64,000 nt of DNA from Serratia fonticola (GCF_001006005.1 NZ_CP011254.1:2046001-2110000), one strand, 5' to 3'. Positions 39,773-52,217 are shown, counted from the stretch's first letter. Numbers and translations are program-made. The notes: generated by a model from the sequence alone, not told the origin.

Positions 39773-40903
39773 GTGAAAGTGTTGACTGTTTTTGGCACCA
39801 GACCGGAAGCCATCAAAATGGCACCTCTGGTACATGCTCTGGCTCAGGATGATGCCTTTGAGTCAAGAGTCTGCGTTACGGCACAGCATCGCGAGATGCT
39901 GGATCAGGTACTGCGTTTGTTTGAAATCGTACCGGATTACGACCTGAATATTATGAAACCGGGCCAGGGGCTGAGTGAAATCACCTGCCGCATTCTGGAA
40001 GGGATCAAAGGCGTACTGGAGGACTTCAAGCCGGACGTGGTGTTGGTTCACGGTGACACAACGACCACCATGGCGACCAGCCTGGCGGCGTTTTATCAGC
40101 GTATCCCGGTGGGGCATGTGGAAGCGGGTCTGCGTACCGGTAATCTCTATTCTCCGTGGCCTGAAGAGGCCAACCGCAAGTTGACGGGGCATTTGGCGAT
40201 GTATCACTTCTCGCCAACCGAAAATTCACGGCAGAACCTGTTACGTGAATCGCTGCGGGACGACCATATTTTCGTCACCGGCAACACCGTGATCGATGCA
40301 TTGCTGTGGGTGCGCGACCGCATCATGCACAACCCAGAGCTGCGCAGCAGCCTTGACCAGCGTTATCCTTTCCTGGATGCCAACAAAAAGCTGATCCTGG
40401 TGACTGGGCACCGCCGCGAAAGCTTCGGCGGTGGGTTCGAGCGCATCTGTAGCGCCTTGGCCGAGATTGCCCTTCAGCATCCTGAAGTGCAGGTGGTCTA
40501 TCCGGTGCACCTCAATCCGAACGTCAGCGAGCCGGTCAACCGTATTTTGAAGGGGATCGATAACATCATTCTGATCGATCCGCAGGATTACCTGCCGTTT
40601 GTCTATCTGATGACGCGATCTTATCTGATCCTGACCGACTCGGGCGGCATTCAGGAAGAGGCGCCATCGCTGGGTAAACCGGTGTTGGTGATGCGTGATA
40701 CCACCGAGCGGCCAGAAGCGGTCGATGCCGGTACGGTACAGCTGGTGGGAACGGACGTAGCTAAAATTGTTGATGCGGTAACCCGGTTATTGACAGACGA
40801 AGGCGAATACCACGCCATGAGCCGGGCGCATAACCCATACGGTGACGGGCATGCCTGCCAACGTATCCTCGAAGCTTTAAAGAATCATCAGGTGACACTA
40901 TGA
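39773..40903 (+). CDS. wecB: UDP-N-acetylglucosamine 2-epimerase WecB
   Basis: Converts UDP-GlcNAc to UDP-ManNAc. GTG start at 39773 after AAGAG yields [20 protein letters not shown] and 376 residues, the E. coli length; the ATG at 39710 adds unrelated residues. D95, E117, E131 and H213 fall at the catalytic positions known for the E. coli enzyme. Overlaps wecC by 4 bases. Confidence 0.97.
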   Translation: MKVLTVFGTRPEAIKMAPLVHALAQDDAFESRVCVTAQHREMLDQVLRLFEIVPDYDLNIMKPGQGLSEITCRILEGIKGVLEDFKPDVVLVHGDTTTTMATSLAAFYQRIPVGHVEAGLRTGNLYSPWPEEANRKLTGHLAMYHFSPTENSRQNLLRESLRDDHIFVTGNTVIDALLWVRDRIMHNPELRSSLDQRYPFLDANKKLILVTGHRRESFGGGFERICSALAEIALQHPEVQVVYPVHLNPNVSEPVNRILKGIDNIILIDPQDYLPFVYLMTRSYLILTDSGGIQEEAPSLGKPVLVMRDTTERPEAVDAGTVQLVGTDVAKIVDAVTRLLTDEGEYHAMSRAHNPYGDGHACQRILEALKNHQVTL

Positions 40904-42162
40904 GTTTTAACACTATTTCAGTTATTGGCCTGGGTTATATCGGTTTGCCAACGGCGGCGGCGTTTGCTTCCCGCAAGAAAAAAGTGGTGGGCGTAGATGT
41001 TAACCAGCACGCGGTAGATACCATTAACCGCGGTGCCATCCACATCGTCGAACCTGATTTGGATCGCGTGGTAAAAGAAGCGGTAGAAGGCGGTTATCTG
41101 CAGGCGGTGACGAAACCGCTGGCGGCCGATGCGTTCCTGATCGCCGTACCAACGCCGTTCAAAGGGGATCACGAACCCGATCTGGCCTATGTTGAAGCCG
41201 CTGCCAAGTCATTGGCACCGGTACTGAAAAAGGGCGACCTGGTGATCCTGGAGTCTACTTCACCGGTGGGCGCTACCGAGCAGATGGCACTCTGGCTGGC
41301 AGAGGCGCGTAGCGATCTGAGCTTCCCGCAGGATGCCGGTGAGCAGGCCGACGTGAACATTGCCTACTGTCCTGAGCGCGTGTTGCCCGGGCAGGTGATG
41401 GTTGAGCTGATCCAGAATGACCGCGTGATTGGCGGGATGACGCCAAAATGCTCCGAGCGCGCCAGCGCGCTGTACAAGATTTTCCTCGAAGGTGAGTGTG
41501 TGATCACCAACTCGCGCACCGCCGAGATGTGCAAACTGACGGAAAATAGCTTCCGCGACGTTAACATCGCGTTTGCCAACGAGCTTTCGCTGATCTGTGC
41601 CGAGCAGGGTATTAACGTGTGGGAACTGATCCGTCTGGCTAACCGCCATCCGCGCGTCAACATTCTGCAACCTGGTCCTGGCGTGGGCGGGCACTGTATC
41701 GCCGTTGACCCTTGGTTCATCGTGGCGCAGAACCCGCAGCAGGCTCGTCTGATCCATACTGCGCGCCTGGTCAACGACGGCAAACCGCTCTGGGTGGTCG
41801 ATCAAGTCAAGGCAGCTGTGGCAGATTGCCTGGCGGCTACTAACAAGCGCGCTTCTGAAGTGAAAATTGCCTGCTTCGGTCTGGCGTTCAAACCTAATAT
41901 CGACGACCTGCGTGAGAGCCCGGCGGTTGAAGTAGCCCACCTGATTGCCGATTGGCATGTAGGTGAAACCCTGGCGGTCGAGCCTAACGTTGAGCAATTG
42001 CCGAAGTCACTGGCGGGCCACGTTACGCTGAAAAAACTGCCTGAAGCCCTACAGCAGGCGGATGTGATCGTGATGCTGGTCGATCATAAAGAATTCAAGG
42101 CCATCAGGCCGGAAGAGATTAAGCAGTCCTGGATCGTGGACACCAAAGGAGTCTGGCGTTGA
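40900..42162 (+). CDS. wecC: UDP-N-acetyl-D-mannosamine dehydrogenase WecC
   Basis: NAD-dependent four-electron oxidation of UDP-ManNAc to UDP-ManNAcA, the second ECA sugar. 420 residues. N-terminal Rossmann motif [10 protein letters not shown], catalytic C266 in [11 protein letters not shown], and C-terminal UDP-binding domain with [16 protein letters not shown] overlap with wecB upstream and TTGA overlap with rffG downstream. Confidence 0.97.
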   Translation: MSFNTISVIGLGYIGLPTAAAFASRKKKVVGVDVNQHAVDTINRGAIHIVEPDLDRVVKEAVEGGYLQAVTKPLAADAFLIAVPTPFKGDHEPDLAYVEAAAKSLAPVLKKGDLVILESTSPVGATEQMALWLAEARSDLSFPQDAGEQADVNIAYCPERVLPGQVMVELIQNDRVIGGMTPKCSERASALYKIFLEGECVITNSRTAEMCKLTENSFRDVNIAFANELSLICAEQGINVWELIRLANRHPRVNILQPGPGVGGHCIAVDPWFIVAQNPQQARLIHTARLVNDGKPLWVVDQVKAAVADCLAATNKRASEVKIACFGLAFKPNIDDLRESPAVEVAHLIADWHVGETLAVEPNVEQLPKSLAGHVTLKKLPEALQQADVIVMLVDHKEFKAIRPEEIKQSWIVDTKGVWR

Positions 42163-43226
42163 AACGTATTTTGGTCACCGGCGGGGCCGGATTTATCGGC
42201 TCTGCCGTGGTAAGACATATCATCGAGGGGACCCGCGATAGCGTGGTGGTGGTTGATAAGCTCACCTATGCCGGTAACCTGGAGTCGCTGGCGGGCGTGG
42301 CGGACAACGAGCGCTATGCTTTCGAGCAGGTTGATATCTGCGACCGTGCCGCTTTGGACCGCGTATTTGCGCAGTACCAGCCGGATTTCGTGATGCACCT
42401 GGCAGCAGAAAGCCACGTTGACCGCTCGATTGACGGCCCGGCTGCCTTTATCGAAACCAACATCGTGGGCACTTACACCATGCTGGAGGCTGCCCGCCAT
42501 TATTGGCAGGCTCTTGAGGCAGAGAAAAAGCAGGCTTTCCGCTTCCATCATATTTCTACTGATGAAGTGTATGGCGACCTGCACGGCACCGACGATCTGT
42601 TTACCGAAACCACGCCTTACGCGCCAAGCAGCCCGTATTCTGCCTCCAAAGCATCGAGCGACCACCTGGTGCGCGCCTGGCTGCGTACCTACGGCTTCCC
42701 TACCGTCGTGACCAACTGCTCCAACAACTACGGCCCTTACCACTTCCCAGAGAAGCTGGTGCCGCTGGTGATCCTTAATGCCATCTCCGGCAAACCGCTG
42801 CCGGTCTACGGCGACGGTGCGCAGGTGCGTGACTGGCTGTTTGTAGAAGACCATGCGCGGGCGTTATATCAGGTGGTGACAGAAGGTGTGATAGGGGAGA
42901 CCTATAACATCGGCGGCCACAACGAGCGCAAAAACATCGAAGTGGTACAGACCATCTGCGATCTGCTGGAAGAGCTGGCACCGAACAAACCGCAGGGCGT
43001 GGCGAAATATCGCGATCTGATCACCTACGTCAAAGATCGCCCAGGCCACGATATGCGCTATGCCATCGATGCGGGCAAAATTGAACGTGAACTGGGTTGG
43101 CGCCCACAGGAAACCTTTGAAAGCGGCATCCGCAAGACGGTTTCCTGGTATCTGAACAATGAAACCTGGTGGCGCCGCGTGCAAGACGGTTCCTATGCAG
43201 GCGAGCGTTTAGGGCTAAACCAATAA
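42159..43226 (+). CDS. rffG: dTDP-glucose 4,6-dehydratase RffG
   Basis: First committed step from dTDP-glucose toward dTDP-Fuc4NAc. 355 residues, SDR fold: GGAGFIG at residues 8-14, the catalytic STDEVYGD stretch and YSASKAS. The only start joining it correctly to wecC is TTG at 42159, where TTGA contains the wecC stop. The unusual start plus overlap suggests re-initiation by terminating ribosomes. Confidence 0.96.
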   Translation: MKRILVTGGAGFIGSAVVRHIIEGTRDSVVVVDKLTYAGNLESLAGVADNERYAFEQVDICDRAALDRVFAQYQPDFVMHLAAESHVDRSIDGPAAFIETNIVGTYTMLEAARHYWQALEAEKKQAFRFHHISTDEVYGDLHGTDDLFTETTPYAPSSPYSASKASSDHLVRAWLRTYGFPTVVTNCSNNYGPYHFPEKLVPLVILNAISGKPLPVYGDGAQVRDWLFVEDHARALYQVVTEGVIGETYNIGGHNERKNIEVVQTICDLLEELAPNKPQGVAKYRDLITYVKDRPGHDMRYAIDAGKIERELGWRPQETFESGIRKTVSWYLNNETWWRRVQDGSYAGERLGLNQ

Positions 43227-43292
43227 TCCTATCTAGGTAAACGCACGGAAGGCTATAAGCGCCGTGCGGCTAGCGGAAGTTCAGGAGTCATG

Positions 43293-44174
43293 ATGAAAGG
43301 TATTATTCTAGCCGGCGGGTCGGGGACGCGTTTACACCCGATCACTCGCGGCGTCTCCAAGCAGTTGCTGCCCATTTACGATAAACCGATGATTTACTAT
43401 CCGCTCTCGGTGCTGATGCTGGCCGGGATCCGCGATATTCTGATTATCTCTACGCCTGAAGATCTGCCCTCGTTTCGCCGTTTGCTGGGCAGCGGTGAAG
43501 AGTTTGGCATCAACCTCAGCTACGCCGAACAACCGAGCCCGGACGGGTTGGCACAGGCCTTCCTGATCGGCGAAGAGTTTATCGGCGGCGAGCCGTGCTG
43601 CCTGGTGCTGGGCGATAATATCTACTTCGGCCAGGGCTTCAGCCCGAAACTGAAAAGCGTGGTTCAGGATCTGAAAGGTGCCACGGTATTCGGTTACCAG
43701 GTCATGGACCCAGAGCGTTTTGGCGTAGTGGAGTTCGACGATAACTTCCGCGCGCTGTCGATTGAAGAAAAGCCGCTTAAGCCGAAGTCCAACTGGGCGG
43801 TCACCGGTCTCTATTTCTATGACAACCAGGTGGTGGATTTCGCCAAGCAGGTGAAGCCTTCCGAACGCGGCGAGCTGGAAATCACCAGTATCAACCAGAT
43901 GTATCTGGAGCGTGGCGAACTGAGCGTCGAGCTGCTGGGGCGTGGTTTTGCCTGGCTCGATACCGGCACCCACGACAGCCTGATCGAAGCCAGTACCTTT
44001 GTGCAGACGGTAGAGAAGCGCCAGGGGTTCAAGATTGCCTGTCTGGAAGAGATCGCCTGGCGTAACGGCTGGCTGGATGATGACGGCGTAAGACGCTCGG
44101 CGCAGGCGTTAGCCAAAACCGGCTATGGCAAATACTTACTGGATTTACTGCATGTCCGTCCACGCCAATATTGA
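43293..44174 (+). CDS. rffH: Glucose-1-phosphate thymidylyltransferase RffH
   Basis: Makes dTDP-glucose from glucose-1-phosphate and dTTP for the Fuc4NAc branch. 293 residues, [20 protein letters not shown] with the nucleotidyltransferase signature, then [19 protein letters not shown]. The ATG at 43293 is 5 bases after AGGAG; the ATG at 43290 is too close. The gene ends within the first codons of rffC. Confidence 0.96.
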   Translation: MKGIILAGGSGTRLHPITRGVSKQLLPIYDKPMIYYPLSVLMLAGIRDILIISTPEDLPSFRRLLGSGEEFGINLSYAEQPSPDGLAQAFLIGEEFIGGEPCCLVLGDNIYFGQGFSPKLKSVVQDLKGATVFGYQVMDPERFGVVEFDDNFRALSIEEKPLKPKSNWAVTGLYFYDNQVVDFAKQVKPSERGELEITSINQMYLERGELSVELLGRGFAWLDTGTHDSLIEASTFVQTVEKRQGFKIACLEEIAWRNGWLDDDGVRRSAQALAKTGYGKYLLDLLHVRPRQY

Positions 44175-44871
44175 GCCTTTGGGCTGGGAAAGCGAGTATT
44201 TCCAACTCACTAGCGCCAAACTGCATTTTGACGATGCGGCTCCTGCGCTTACGGTAGCTGAACTGGATGCGTTTGCGCTGGTTCAGGCCAAGATCCCGGC
44301 CCAGCGGCTGGACTTGGCCGATGGTTTGGCTGGCGAGGGATTTCGGCTGGTTGAGGGCGAAGTGGACTTTGCCCTGGCAATTGGCACAGATTGTGCATTG
44401 AATTTACCGGCCATGCGCATCGCCCAGCCTGAAGATATTCCACTGTTGCGCTCGGTGGCGGCCAAGGTTTTTGCCGCCAGCCGTTTTCGCGCGCCTTGGT
44501 ATCAGCCGCAGGACAGCGGGCGTTTTTACGCCACCTGGATTGAAAAAGCGGTGCAGGGGACGTTTGACCATCAGTGCCTGCTTGTGCTGGGCAGCGATGG
44601 GGAGCCAGAAGGGTTTGTCAGCCTGCGTGATATCGGCCAGCAAGAGGCGCGTATCGGCCTGCTGGCGGCATTCCCAGGTGTACAAGGTAAAGGGACCGGT
44701 TCTCGGCTGATGACCGCCGCGATCGCCTGGTGCCAGCAGCAACGGCTGCAGCGCCTGCGGATCGCGACTCAGATAAGTAATATTGCCGCGTTACGGCTCT
44801 ATCAACGGCACGGTGCCACCCTAGAAAGCACCGCGTATTGGTTCTATAGAGGTTTACATGATCCCATTTAA
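44152..44871 (+). CDS. rffC: dTDP-fucosamine acetyltransferase RffC (WecD)
   Basis: GNAT enzyme adding the acetyl group to dTDP-4-amino-4,6-dideoxygalactose. 239 residues from ATG 44152 ([17 protein letters not shown]), overlapping the rffH end by 23 bases; an earlier ATG at 44125 adds nine unlike residues. C-terminal acetyl-CoA fold with [16 protein letters not shown] and GTFDHQCLL are conserved family segments. Overlaps rffA by 14 bases. Confidence 0.94.
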   Translation: MSVHANIEPLGWESEYFQLTSAKLHFDDAAPALTVAELDAFALVQAKIPAQRLDLADGLAGEGFRLVEGEVDFALAIGTDCALNLPAMRIAQPEDIPLLRSVAAKVFAASRFRAPWYQPQDSGRFYATWIEKAVQGTFDHQCLLVLGSDGEPEGFVSLRDIGQQEARIGLLAAFPGVQGKGTGSRLMTAAIAWCQQQRLQRLRIATQISNIAALRLYQRHGATLESTAYWFYRGLHDPI

Positions 44872-45988
44872 CGCTCCACCGGTTGTTGGCACGGAACTCG
44901 ATTATATGCAGGCTGCGATGAGCAGCGGCAAACTCTGTGGTGACGGTGGTTTTACCCGTCGCTGCCAGCAGTGGATGGAACAGCATTTCGGCTGTCCGAA
45001 AGTGCTGCTGACGCCGTCTTGCACCGCGTCACTGGAAATGGCCGCCATCCTGCTGGATATCCAGCCGGGTGATGAAGTGATCATGCCGAGCTACACCTTC
45101 GTATCCACCGCTAACGCCTTTGTGCTGCGCGGGGCGGTGATGGTGTTTGTCGATCTGCGTCCAGACACCATGAACATCGATGAAACCAAGATTGAAGCGG
45201 CGATCACCGATAAAACCCGTGCCATCGTGCCGGTGCATTACGCTGGCGTAGCCTGCGAAATGGACACCATCATGGCGTTGGCGAAGAAGTACAACCTGAT
45301 GGTGGTAGAAGATGCTGCGCAGGGCGTGATGTCGACCTATAAAGGCAAAGCCTTGGGGACCATCGGCCATATCGGCTGCTTCAGCTTCCATGAGACCAAA
45401 AACTACACCGCTGGCGGTGAAGGTGGCGCGACGCTGATTAACGACCCGGCCCTGATCGATCGTGCCGAAGTGATCCGTGAAAAAGGCACCAACCGCAGCC
45501 AGTTCTTCCGTGGTCAGGTGGACAAATATACCTGGCGCGATATTGGTTCCAGCTATCTGATGTCAGATCTGCAAGCCGCTTATCTGTGGGCGCAGCTGGA
45601 AGCCGCCGAAACGATCAACCAGCGCCGCCTGAAGCTGTGGCAGAACTATTACGATGCATTGAAACCGTTGGCGGCTGCGGGGCGTATCGCCTTGCCGGTC
45701 ATTCCGGCCAACTGCGTGCATAACGCCCATATGTTCTACATCAAGCTGAAAGACGTGCAGGATCGCACCGCGTTTATCGACTACCTGAAAGAAGCCGAAA
45801 TCATGTCGGTGTTCCACTACATCCCACTGCACGCCTGCCCGGCGGGTGAGAAGTTTGGCCGTTTCTCCGGCGAAGATCGCTTCACCACCAAAGAGAGCGA
45901 GCGCCTGGTGCGTCTGCCGCTGTTCTTTAACATGTCAGACGTCAATCAACGTACGGTAATCAATACCATCCTGAGCTTCCTCGCCTGA
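44858..45988 (+). CDS. rffA: dTDP-4-amino-4,6-dideoxygalactose transaminase RffA (WecE)
   Basis: PLP aminotransferase converting dTDP-4-keto-6-deoxyglucose to dTDP-Fuc4N with glutamate. 376 residues as in E. coli. The PLP lysine is K181 (SFHETKNYTAGGEGG), with VVEDAAQG for ring binding and PSCTASLEM for the phosphate. The reading frame ends one base before wzxE. Confidence 0.97.
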   Translation: MIPFNAPPVVGTELDYMQAAMSSGKLCGDGGFTRRCQQWMEQHFGCPKVLLTPSCTASLEMAAILLDIQPGDEVIMPSYTFVSTANAFVLRGAVMVFVDLRPDTMNIDETKIEAAITDKTRAIVPVHYAGVACEMDTIMALAKKYNLMVVEDAAQGVMSTYKGKALGTIGHIGCFSFHETKNYTAGGEGGATLINDPALIDRAEVIREKGTNRSQFFRGQVDKYTWRDIGSSYLMSDLQAAYLWAQLEAAETINQRRLKLWQNYYDALKPLAAAGRIALPVIPANCVHNAHMFYIKLKDVQDRTAFIDYLKEAEIMSVFHYIPLHACPAGEKFGRFSGEDRFTTKESERLVRLPLFFNMSDVNQRTVINTILSFLA

Positions 45989-45989
45989 T

Positions 45990-47240
45990 ATGTCTCTGGC
46001 AAAAGCATCGATTTGGACCGCGGGCTCCACGCTGATCAAGATCGGCGTGGGGTTGCTGGTGGTAAAAATGCTGGCGGTGGCCTTCGGCCCCAGCGGGGTC
46101 GGGCAGGCGGGTAACTTCCGCCAGTTGATCACCGTGTTGGGCGTGCTGTCGGGTGCCGGGATTTTTAACGGTATCACCAAGTATGTAGCGGAGTACCATC
46201 AGGATCCGCAGCGGTTGCGGATGGCGGTGGGTACCGCGTCCAGCATCGTGCTGGGTTTCTCAACCCTGCTGGCGCTGGTGTTCCTGTTTGCTGCCGAGCC
46301 GATCAGCCGTGGGTTGTTCGGCCATAGCGACTATGTGAACGTGGTGCGTGCTGTGGCGTTTATCCAGATGGGGATTGCCTACGCCAACCTGTTCCTGGCG
46401 ATCCTCAAAGGTTATCGCGATGCGATGGGTAACGCGCTGGCGGTGATCGCCGGTAGCCTGATCGGCGTGGTAGCCTTTACGCTATGCTTTAAGCTGGGCG
46501 GCTATGAAGGCGCGTTGGCCGGGCTGGCTCTGGTTCCTGCCCTGGTGGTGCTGCCTGCCGGTTTCATGCTGTGGCGGCGCAAGGCGATGCCGCTGCGCTA
46601 TTTGGCGTTGGCCTGGGACAAGGCGCTAGCCAGCCATCTCGGTAAGTTTACCCTGATGGCGCTGATCACCTCCGTGACCTTGCCTGTCGCCTATGTAATG
46701 ATGCGTAACCTGCTGGCGGAGCATTACGGCTGGGACGAAGTGGGGATCTGGCAAGGGGTGAGCAGTATCTCTGATGCCTACCTGCAGTTTATTACCGCTT
46801 CTTTCACCGTTTATCTGCTGCCAACGCTGTCGCGCCTGCAAGAGAAAAGCGCCATTTCGCGGGAGATCGTGCGCTCGCTGAAGTTTGTGCTGCCTGCGGT
46901 CGCCGCTGCCAGCTTTACCGTCTGGCTGCTGCGTGACTTCGCCATCTGGCTGCTGTTCTCTGAGAAGTTCGTTGCCATGCGCGATCTGTTTGCCTGGCAA
47001 CTGGTGGGGGACGTGCTGAAAGTCGGGGCCTACGTCTTCGGTTACCTGGTGATCGCCAAGGCGTCGCTCCGTTTTTATATTCTGACAGAGGTCAGCCAGT
47101 TTGCCTTGCTGACGCTGTTCTCGCACTGGCTGATCCCGCTGCATGGCGCATTAGGGGCGGCACAGGCCTATATGGCAACCTACATCGTGTATTTTGCGCT
47201 CTGTAGCTGCGTATTTATTCTTTATCGTAGACGAGTATGA
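45990..47240 (+). CDS. wzxE: ECA lipid III flippase WzxE
   Basis: 416-residue polytopic protein of the MOP/PST flippase superfamily, about 12 helices. Moves the trisaccharide-PP-undecaprenol from the cytoplasmic to periplasmic face. Characteristic start [21 protein letters not shown] and the motif [15 protein letters not shown]. Overlaps wecF by 4 bases. Confidence 0.96.
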   Translation: MSLAKASIWTAGSTLIKIGVGLLVVKMLAVAFGPSGVGQAGNFRQLITVLGVLSGAGIFNGITKYVAEYHQDPQRLRMAVGTASSIVLGFSTLLALVFLFAAEPISRGLFGHSDYVNVVRAVAFIQMGIAYANLFLAILKGYRDAMGNALAVIAGSLIGVVAFTLCFKLGGYEGALAGLALVPALVVLPAGFMLWRRKAMPLRYLALAWDKALASHLGKFTLMALITSVTLPVAYVMMRNLLAEHYGWDEVGIWQGVSSISDAYLQFITASFTVYLLPTLSRLQEKSAISREIVRSLKFVLPAVAAASFTVWLLRDFAIWLLFSEKFVAMRDLFAWQLVGDVLKVGAYVFGYLVIAKASLRFYILTEVSQFALLTLFSHWLIPLHGALGAAQAYMATYIVYFALCSCVFILYRRRV

Positions 47241-48322
47241 CCATACTAATCCACGTACTGGGATCTGATATCCCGCATCATAATCAGACGGTGCTGCGCT
47301 TCTTTAATGACGTGCTGGCCGAACGCCTGCCCGCAGAACAAGTGTGTCACTTCATGGTGGCAGCCAAAGACGTGGCCGCGTTGGGCCACTTTCCCAAACT
47401 GACCATCGAGGCTTTCCCCGGCAAAAAGAGCCTCGCAGAGGCAGTGATTGCCCGTGCCAAGGCCAACCGTGACACCCGCCTGTTCCTGCATGGCCAGTTT
47501 AACGCGGCGCTGTGGCTGGCCTTGCTGAGCGGCAAGATCAAGCCGCGCCAGGTGAGCTGGCATATCTGGGGGGCCGATCTGTATGAAAACGCCACCAGTT
47601 GGAAATATCGCCTGTTCTACGTGCTGCGCCGCATTGCCCAAGGGCGGGTTGGCCACGTATTTGCCACCCGAGGCGACCTGATCCACTACCAGCAGCGGCA
47701 CGCACGCGTTCCGGCCTCGCTGCTGTATTTCCCTACGCGGATGGATCCTGCCTTGACGGGTATCGAAGTCGAAAAGAACCTGGCTGGGCCGATGACCATC
47801 CTGGTAGGCAACTCTGGCGATACCACCAACCGCCATATTGAGGCGTTGCAGGCGATCCATCAGCAATTTGGTGACAAGGTGCGGGTGATTTTGCCGATGG
47901 GCTATCCAGCCAATAACGACGCCTATATTGCCCAGGTGCGCGCGGCTGGCCTGAAGTTGTTCTCCGAGCAGAACCTGCAACTGCTGACACAGCAGGTGGC
48001 GTTTGACGATTATCTCAATATCCTGCGTGAGTGCGATCTCGGCTACTTCATTTTCGACCGCCAGCAGGGGATCGGTACGCTGTGCCTGTTGATTCAGTTT
48101 GGCGTACCTTTTGTCCTCAGCCGCAAGAACCCGTTCTGGCAGGACCTGGCAGAACAGCATCTGCCGGTGCTGTTCTATGGCGACTCGCTGGATGAAGCCG
48201 TGGTGCGCGAATCACAGCGCCAACTGGCAACGCTGGATAAACAGTCCATCGCCTTTTTCAATCCGAACTATGTGGATGGCTGGCAGCAGGCATTGGCGTT
48301 GGCGGCGGGAGAAAATCCATGA
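47237..48322 (+). CDS. wecF: dTDP-Fuc4NAc:lipid II transferase WecF (RffT)
   Basis: 361-residue glycosyltransferase (family GT56) adding Fuc4NAc to complete lipid III. Start [32 protein letters not shown] segment ([14 protein letters not shown]) and [14 protein letters not shown] are family hallmarks. Overlaps wzxE and wzyE by 4 bases each. Confidence 0.96.
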   Translation: MTILIHVLGSDIPHHNQTVLRFFNDVLAERLPAEQVCHFMVAAKDVAALGHFPKLTIEAFPGKKSLAEAVIARAKANRDTRLFLHGQFNAALWLALLSGKIKPRQVSWHIWGADLYENATSWKYRLFYVLRRIAQGRVGHVFATRGDLIHYQQRHARVPASLLYFPTRMDPALTGIEVEKNLAGPMTILVGNSGDTTNRHIEALQAIHQQFGDKVRVILPMGYPANNDAYIAQVRAAGLKLFSEQNLQLLTQQVAFDDYLNILRECDLGYFIFDRQQGIGTLCLLIQFGVPFVLSRKNPFWQDLAEQHLPVLFYGDSLDEAVVRESQRQLATLDKQSIAFFNPNYVDGWQQALALAAGENP

Positions 48323-49686
48323 CGCTGGCACAGTTTGGCGGGCTGTTTGTCGTCTATCTGATCGGGGCGCTGTTTGTGCTGACCCTGACCTATCAGGAGT
48401 TTCGGCGTGTCCGCTTCAACTTTAACGTCTTCTTTTCCTTGCTCTATCTGCTGACGTTTTACTTTGGCTTCCCGCTGACCTGCCTGCTGGTGTTCCAGTT
48501 TGACGTAGCCGTGGTGCCGGTTGAGTTCCTGCTGTATGCCATTCTTTCTGCCACCGCCTTCTACGCGATTTACTACGTCAGCTACAAGACGCGGTTGCGT
48601 AAGCGTAGCAGCCAGCCGCATAAGCCAGTGTTCACCATGAACCGGGTAGAGACGCATATCACCTGGATATTGCTGGCGCTGGTGGCGATCGGCACCGTGG
48701 GCATCTTCTTTATGCAGAACGGCTTCCTGCTGTTCAAGCTCAACTCCTACAGCCAAATCTTCTCCAGCGATGTGTCAGGGGTGGCGCTCAAGCGCTTCTT
48801 CTACTTCTTCATCCCGGCGATGCTGGTGGTCTATTTCCTGAAGCAGGATTTGCGTGCCTGGTTCTTCTTCCTGGCGGCCACTGTTGCGTTCGGCATTCTG
48901 ACCTACGTGATCGTGGGCGGTACCCGTGCCAACATCATCATCGCGTTCGCTCTATTCCTGTTTATCGGCATTGTGCGCGGTTGGATCTCGCTGTGGATGC
49001 TGGTGGCCGCCGGGGTGTTCGGCATTGTCGGCATGTTCTGGCTGGCGCTGAAGCGCTATAGCCTGGATGTCAGCGGCCCGGAAGCGTTCTACACTTTCCT
49101 GTATCTGACCCGTGATACCTTCTCGCCGTGGGAGAACCTGGGGCTGCTGCTGCAAAATTACGACAAGATCGATTTCCAGGGGCTGGCCCCGATCGTGCGT
49201 GATTTCTATGTCTTTATCCCTGCCTGGTTGTGGCCGGGGCGGCCGGATCTGGTGCTGAATACCGCCAACTACTTTACCTGGGAAGTGCTGGACAACCATT
49301 CCGGGCTGGCGATTTCCCCAACGCTGATTGGTTCGCTGGTGGTGATGGGCGGGGTGCTGTTTATCCCGCTGGGCGCCATTGTGGTGGGCCTGATCATCAA
49401 GTGGTTCGACTGGCTGTATGAGCTGGGCAAAAGCGAACAGAACCGCTTTAAGGCGGCGATTTTGCAAGGGTTCTGCTTTGGTGCGGTGTTTAATATCATC
49501 GTGCTGGCGCGTGAGGGGGTAGATTCTTTTGTCTCACGCGTGGTGTTCTTCTGCATCATTTTTGGTGCCTGCCTGGTATTGGCAAAATTACTGTACTGGC
49601 TGTTTGATGCTGCCGGGCTTATCAAGACTCGAATTATGCGCAAGCGCGCGTTGGCTCCCGTAGCCAACTCCCTTGTGCCAAGGTAA
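48319..49686 (+). CDS. wzyE: ECA polymerase WzyE
   Basis: 455 residues, about 11 membrane helices with long periplasmic loops. Polymerises lipid III repeat units on the periplasmic face, with chain length set by WzzE. Recognised by [20 protein letters not shown] and [11 protein letters not shown]. The ATG overlaps the wecF stop. Confidence 0.95.
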   Translation: MTLAQFGGLFVVYLIGALFVLTLTYQEFRRVRFNFNVFFSLLYLLTFYFGFPLTCLLVFQFDVAVVPVEFLLYAILSATAFYAIYYVSYKTRLRKRSSQPHKPVFTMNRVETHITWILLALVAIGTVGIFFMQNGFLLFKLNSYSQIFSSDVSGVALKRFFYFFIPAMLVVYFLKQDLRAWFFFLAATVAFGILTYVIVGGTRANIIIAFALFLFIGIVRGWISLWMLVAAGVFGIVGMFWLALKRYSLDVSGPEAFYTFLYLTRDTFSPWENLGLLLQNYDKIDFQGLAPIVRDFYVFIPAWLWPGRPDLVLNTANYFTWEVLDNHSGLAISPTLIGSLVVMGGVLFIPLGAIVVGLIIKWFDWLYELGKSEQNRFKAAILQGFCFGAVFNIIVLAREGVDSFVSRVVFFCIIFGACLVLAKLLYWLFDAAGLIKTRIMRKRALAPVANSLVPR

Positions 49687-49688
49687 TA

Positions 49689-50435
49689 GTGACAATGGAA
49701 GCAAACATTTCGGTTCCCAAGTATGAGCTGCGCGGTTTCAGCCTGTGGGGCTTTCGCAACATGGCGCAGTGTATGGATTTTCTGTTCGACGGTGGCAGGG
49801 TCAAGCAAGGCACCCTGGTGGCGATGAACGCCGAGAAAATCCTCAATGCGGAAACCGATCCGGCGCTGCATGCCCTGTTGGATGAGGCTGAGTATAAATA
49901 TGCCGATGGCATCAGCATGGTGCGCTCCATCCGCCGCAAGTATCCTGGCGCGGAAGTGTCGCGCGTGGCCGGGGCCGATCTGTGGGAAGCCATGATGCAG
50001 CGCGCGGGTCAGGAAGGCACGCCGGTGTTTCTGGTTGGCGGTAAGCCTTCGGTGCTGGCAGAGACCGAGCAGAAGCTGCGTAGTCAGTGGAGTGTGAATC
50101 TGGTAGGCAGCCAGGATGGCTACTTCAAGCCGGAACAGCGGGATGCCTTGTTTGAACGCATTCGTGCCAGCGGCGCGGCTATCGTGACCGTGGCAATGGG
50201 ATCGCCCAAGCAGGAAATCCTGATGCGGGATTGCCGCAAGGTGCATCCACAGGCGCTGTATATGGGGGTTGGCGGCACCTATGACGTGTTTACCGGCCAT
50301 GTGAAGCGCGCGCCCAAGGTGTGGCAGAATCTGGGCCTGGAGTGGCTCTACCGCCTGCTCAGCCAGCCGAGCCGTATACGCCGCCAGCTTCGGCTACTCA
50401 AGTTCGTCGGTTATTACTATACCGGCAAGATGTGA
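49689..50435 (+). CDS. wecG: UDP-ManNAcA transferase WecG (RffM)
   Basis: GT26 enzyme adding ManNAcA to lipid I to form lipid II. GTG at 49689 is 5 bases after AAGG; an ATG two codons later (49695) would give 246 residues, as in E. coli, but sits 11 bases away, so the exact start is open. Hallmarks: [52 protein letters not shown]. Last gene of the operon. Confidence 0.95.
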   Translation: MTMEANISVPKYELRGFSLWGFRNMAQCMDFLFDGGRVKQGTLVAMNAEKILNAETDPALHALLDEAEYKYADGISMVRSIRRKYPGAEVSRVAGADLWEAMMQRAGQEGTPVFLVGGKPSVLAETEQKLRSQWSVNLVGSQDGYFKPEQRDALFERIRASGAAIVTVAMGSPKQEILMRDCRKVHPQALYMGVGGTYDVFTGHVKRAPKVWQNLGLEWLYRLLSQPSRIRRQLRLLKFVGYYYTGKM

Positions 50436-50442
50436 TCCTTCG

Positions 50443-50470
50443 GCTGGAGCAGCCCCTCCGTTGCTCCAGC
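50443..50470 (+). terminator. Terminator candidate of the ECA operon
   Basis: Stem GCTGGAGCA / TGCTCCAGC (9 bp) with a 10-base loop, 8 bases after wecG, followed by GTCTGTCTTG. U-tract is weak. Confidence 0.6.
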
Positions 50471-50783
50471 GTCTGTCTTGCGCAAATAATCTCCCTATCG
50501 GCCATAACGTGGTCAAAGCTATAACCTCGGTTAATCATTCCCTCGTCACTTATTCCATAAGGTTTTAATTTGCGGTTTGCTTATGGCGGCAAAATGCGAA
50601 ACCATAGCGCCCGAAAATTTCCCCAGGCCGCAGCGGCACTTCTCCGCAATTAAATGGTGCGGATGACTGCTTAAGTTCCGTTTTGCCCGGTGGGGGATGA
50701 ATGACACTCAACTTGTCTAAAACAATAATGACCGGCACCGATCGGCAGGCAAACAACATCATAAAAAATATGACTGAGGATTT
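50471..50783 (+). promoter_or_regulatory. yifK upstream region
   Basis: 313 bases with no supported gene; presumably holds the yifK promoter and 5' UTR. In E. coli and Salmonella this UTR is a target of Lrp and of GcvB RNA, but I could not locate the pairing site by eye. Confidence 0.4.
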
Positions 50784-52187
50784 ATGGCAAGCAAAGAAAA
50801 GCCACCGGGTTTACATCGCGGGTTAGAAGCGCGACATATAGAGCTGATCGCCCTGGGTGGCACGATCGGCGTAGGTCTGTTTATGGGATCGGCCAGTACG
50901 TTGAAATGGGCAGGGCCTTCGGTGCTGCTGGCCTATATCATCGCTGGCCTGTTTGTATTCTTCATCATGCGTTCGATGGGGGAGATGCTGTTCCTGGAGC
51001 CGGTGGCGGGCTCTTTCGCCGTCTATGCGCACAAATACATGAACCCCTTTTTCGGCTATCTCACCGCCTGGGGCTACTGGTTTATGTGGCTCGCCGTGGG
51101 AATATCGGAAATCACGGCTATCGGCGTCTATGTGCAGTTCTGGTTCCCAGAGATACCGCAGTGGCTGCCTGCGTTAATTGCGGTCGCCATGGTCGCGTTA
51201 GCCAACCTGGCGGCGGTGCGCCTGTACGGTGAGCTGGAGTTCTGGTTTGCCATGATTAAGGTCACCACCATTATCGTGATGATCCTGGTGGGCTTGGGGG
51301 TGATCTTCTTCGGCTTCGGTAACGGCGGGCAGCCGACGGGCTTTGCCAACCTGACGGCTCACGGCGGCTTCTTTGCCGGTGGCTGGAAAGGCTTCCTGTT
51401 TGCCTTGTGTATCGTAGTGGCTTCTTACCAAGGGGTTGAACTGGTCGGCATTACCGCCGGGGAAGCCAAAAACCCGCAGGTAACGCTCAAACGTGCGATC
51501 AACAACATCCTGTGGCGCATCCTGATTTTCTATGTCGGTGCCATCTTCGTGATTGTCACCATCTTCCCTTGGAACGGTATCGGCACCGCAGGCAGTCCGT
51601 TTGTGCTGACCTTTGCCAAGATTGGTATTGTCGCCGCCGCAGGTATCATCAACTTTGTGGTGTTGACCGCCGCGCTCTCCGGCTGCAACAGCGGCATGTA
51701 TAGTGGCGGCCGCATGCTGTATGCCTTGGCCAAGAACCGCCAACTGCCTGCGGCATTGACCAGGCTTTCTGCCAGCGGCGTACCGGTCAACTGTATTGCC
51801 ATTACCATTATCTGCCTGTTGGTGGGATCGGCGCTGAACTACGTTATTCCCAATCCTCAGCAGGTGTTCGTCTATGTCTATAGCGCCAGCGTGCTGCCGG
51901 GCATGATGCCGTGGTTTGTGGTGCTGATCAGCCAGATCTACTTCCGCCGTGCCCATAAAGAAGCGATGAAGACTCACAGCTTCAAGTCATTTATGTTCCC
52001 TTACATGAACTACCTGACCATCGCTTTCCTGATTTGTGTGCTGGTTGGCATGGGGATCAATCCGGATACGCGGATTTCGTTGGTGGTGGGGATGATTTTC
52101 CTGGCTGCGGTGAGCCTGTGCTACTTTGTATTCGGTATGCACAAAGTCCATCATCAGCCTGAAAAGCGGACAGAAAGTCAGCGCTAA
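50784..52187 (+). CDS. yifK: Amino acid permease YifK (threonine/serine, APC family)
   Basis: 467 residues, 12 predicted helices. AAT-family signature [25 protein letters not shown] in the first 40 residues (conserved loop plus unwound helix 1), with SEITAIGVY and [18 protein letters not shown]. coli YifK (ThrP) takes up threonine and serine. ATG preceded by TGAGGA. A terminator and the tRNA cluster follow, as in E. coli. Confidence 0.93.
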   Translation: MASKEKPPGLHRGLEARHIELIALGGTIGVGLFMGSASTLKWAGPSVLLAYIIAGLFVFFIMRSMGEMLFLEPVAGSFAVYAHKYMNPFFGYLTAWGYWFMWLAVGISEITAIGVYVQFWFPEIPQWLPALIAVAMVALANLAAVRLYGELEFWFAMIKVTTIIVMILVGLGVIFFGFGNGGQPTGFANLTAHGGFFAGGWKGFLFALCIVVASYQGVELVGITAGEAKNPQVTLKRAINNILWRILIFYVGAIFVIVTIFPWNGIGTAGSPFVLTFAKIGIVAAAGIINFVVLTAALSGCNSGMYSGGRMLYALAKNRQLPAALTRLSASGVPVNCIAITIICLLVGSALNYVIPNPQQVFVYVYSASVLPGMMPWFVVLISQIYFRRAHKEAMKTHSFKSFMFPYMNYLTIAFLICVLVGMGINPDTRISLVVGMIFLAAVSLCYFVFGMHKVHHQPEKRTESQR

Positions 52188-52195
52188 GCTTAAGA

Positions 52196-52217
52196 AAAGG
52201 GCCTTGTCGGGCCCTTT
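52196..52217 (+). terminator. Terminator after yifK
   Basis: Stem AAAGGGCC / GGCCCTTT (8 bp) with loop TTGTCG and T-containing tail, 8 bases after the stop. Confidence 0.75.

Noticed and set aside
50565..50762. 65-codon minus-strand ORF before yifK
   Set aside because: No ribosome site or family features; it lies in the expected 5' UTR of yifK.
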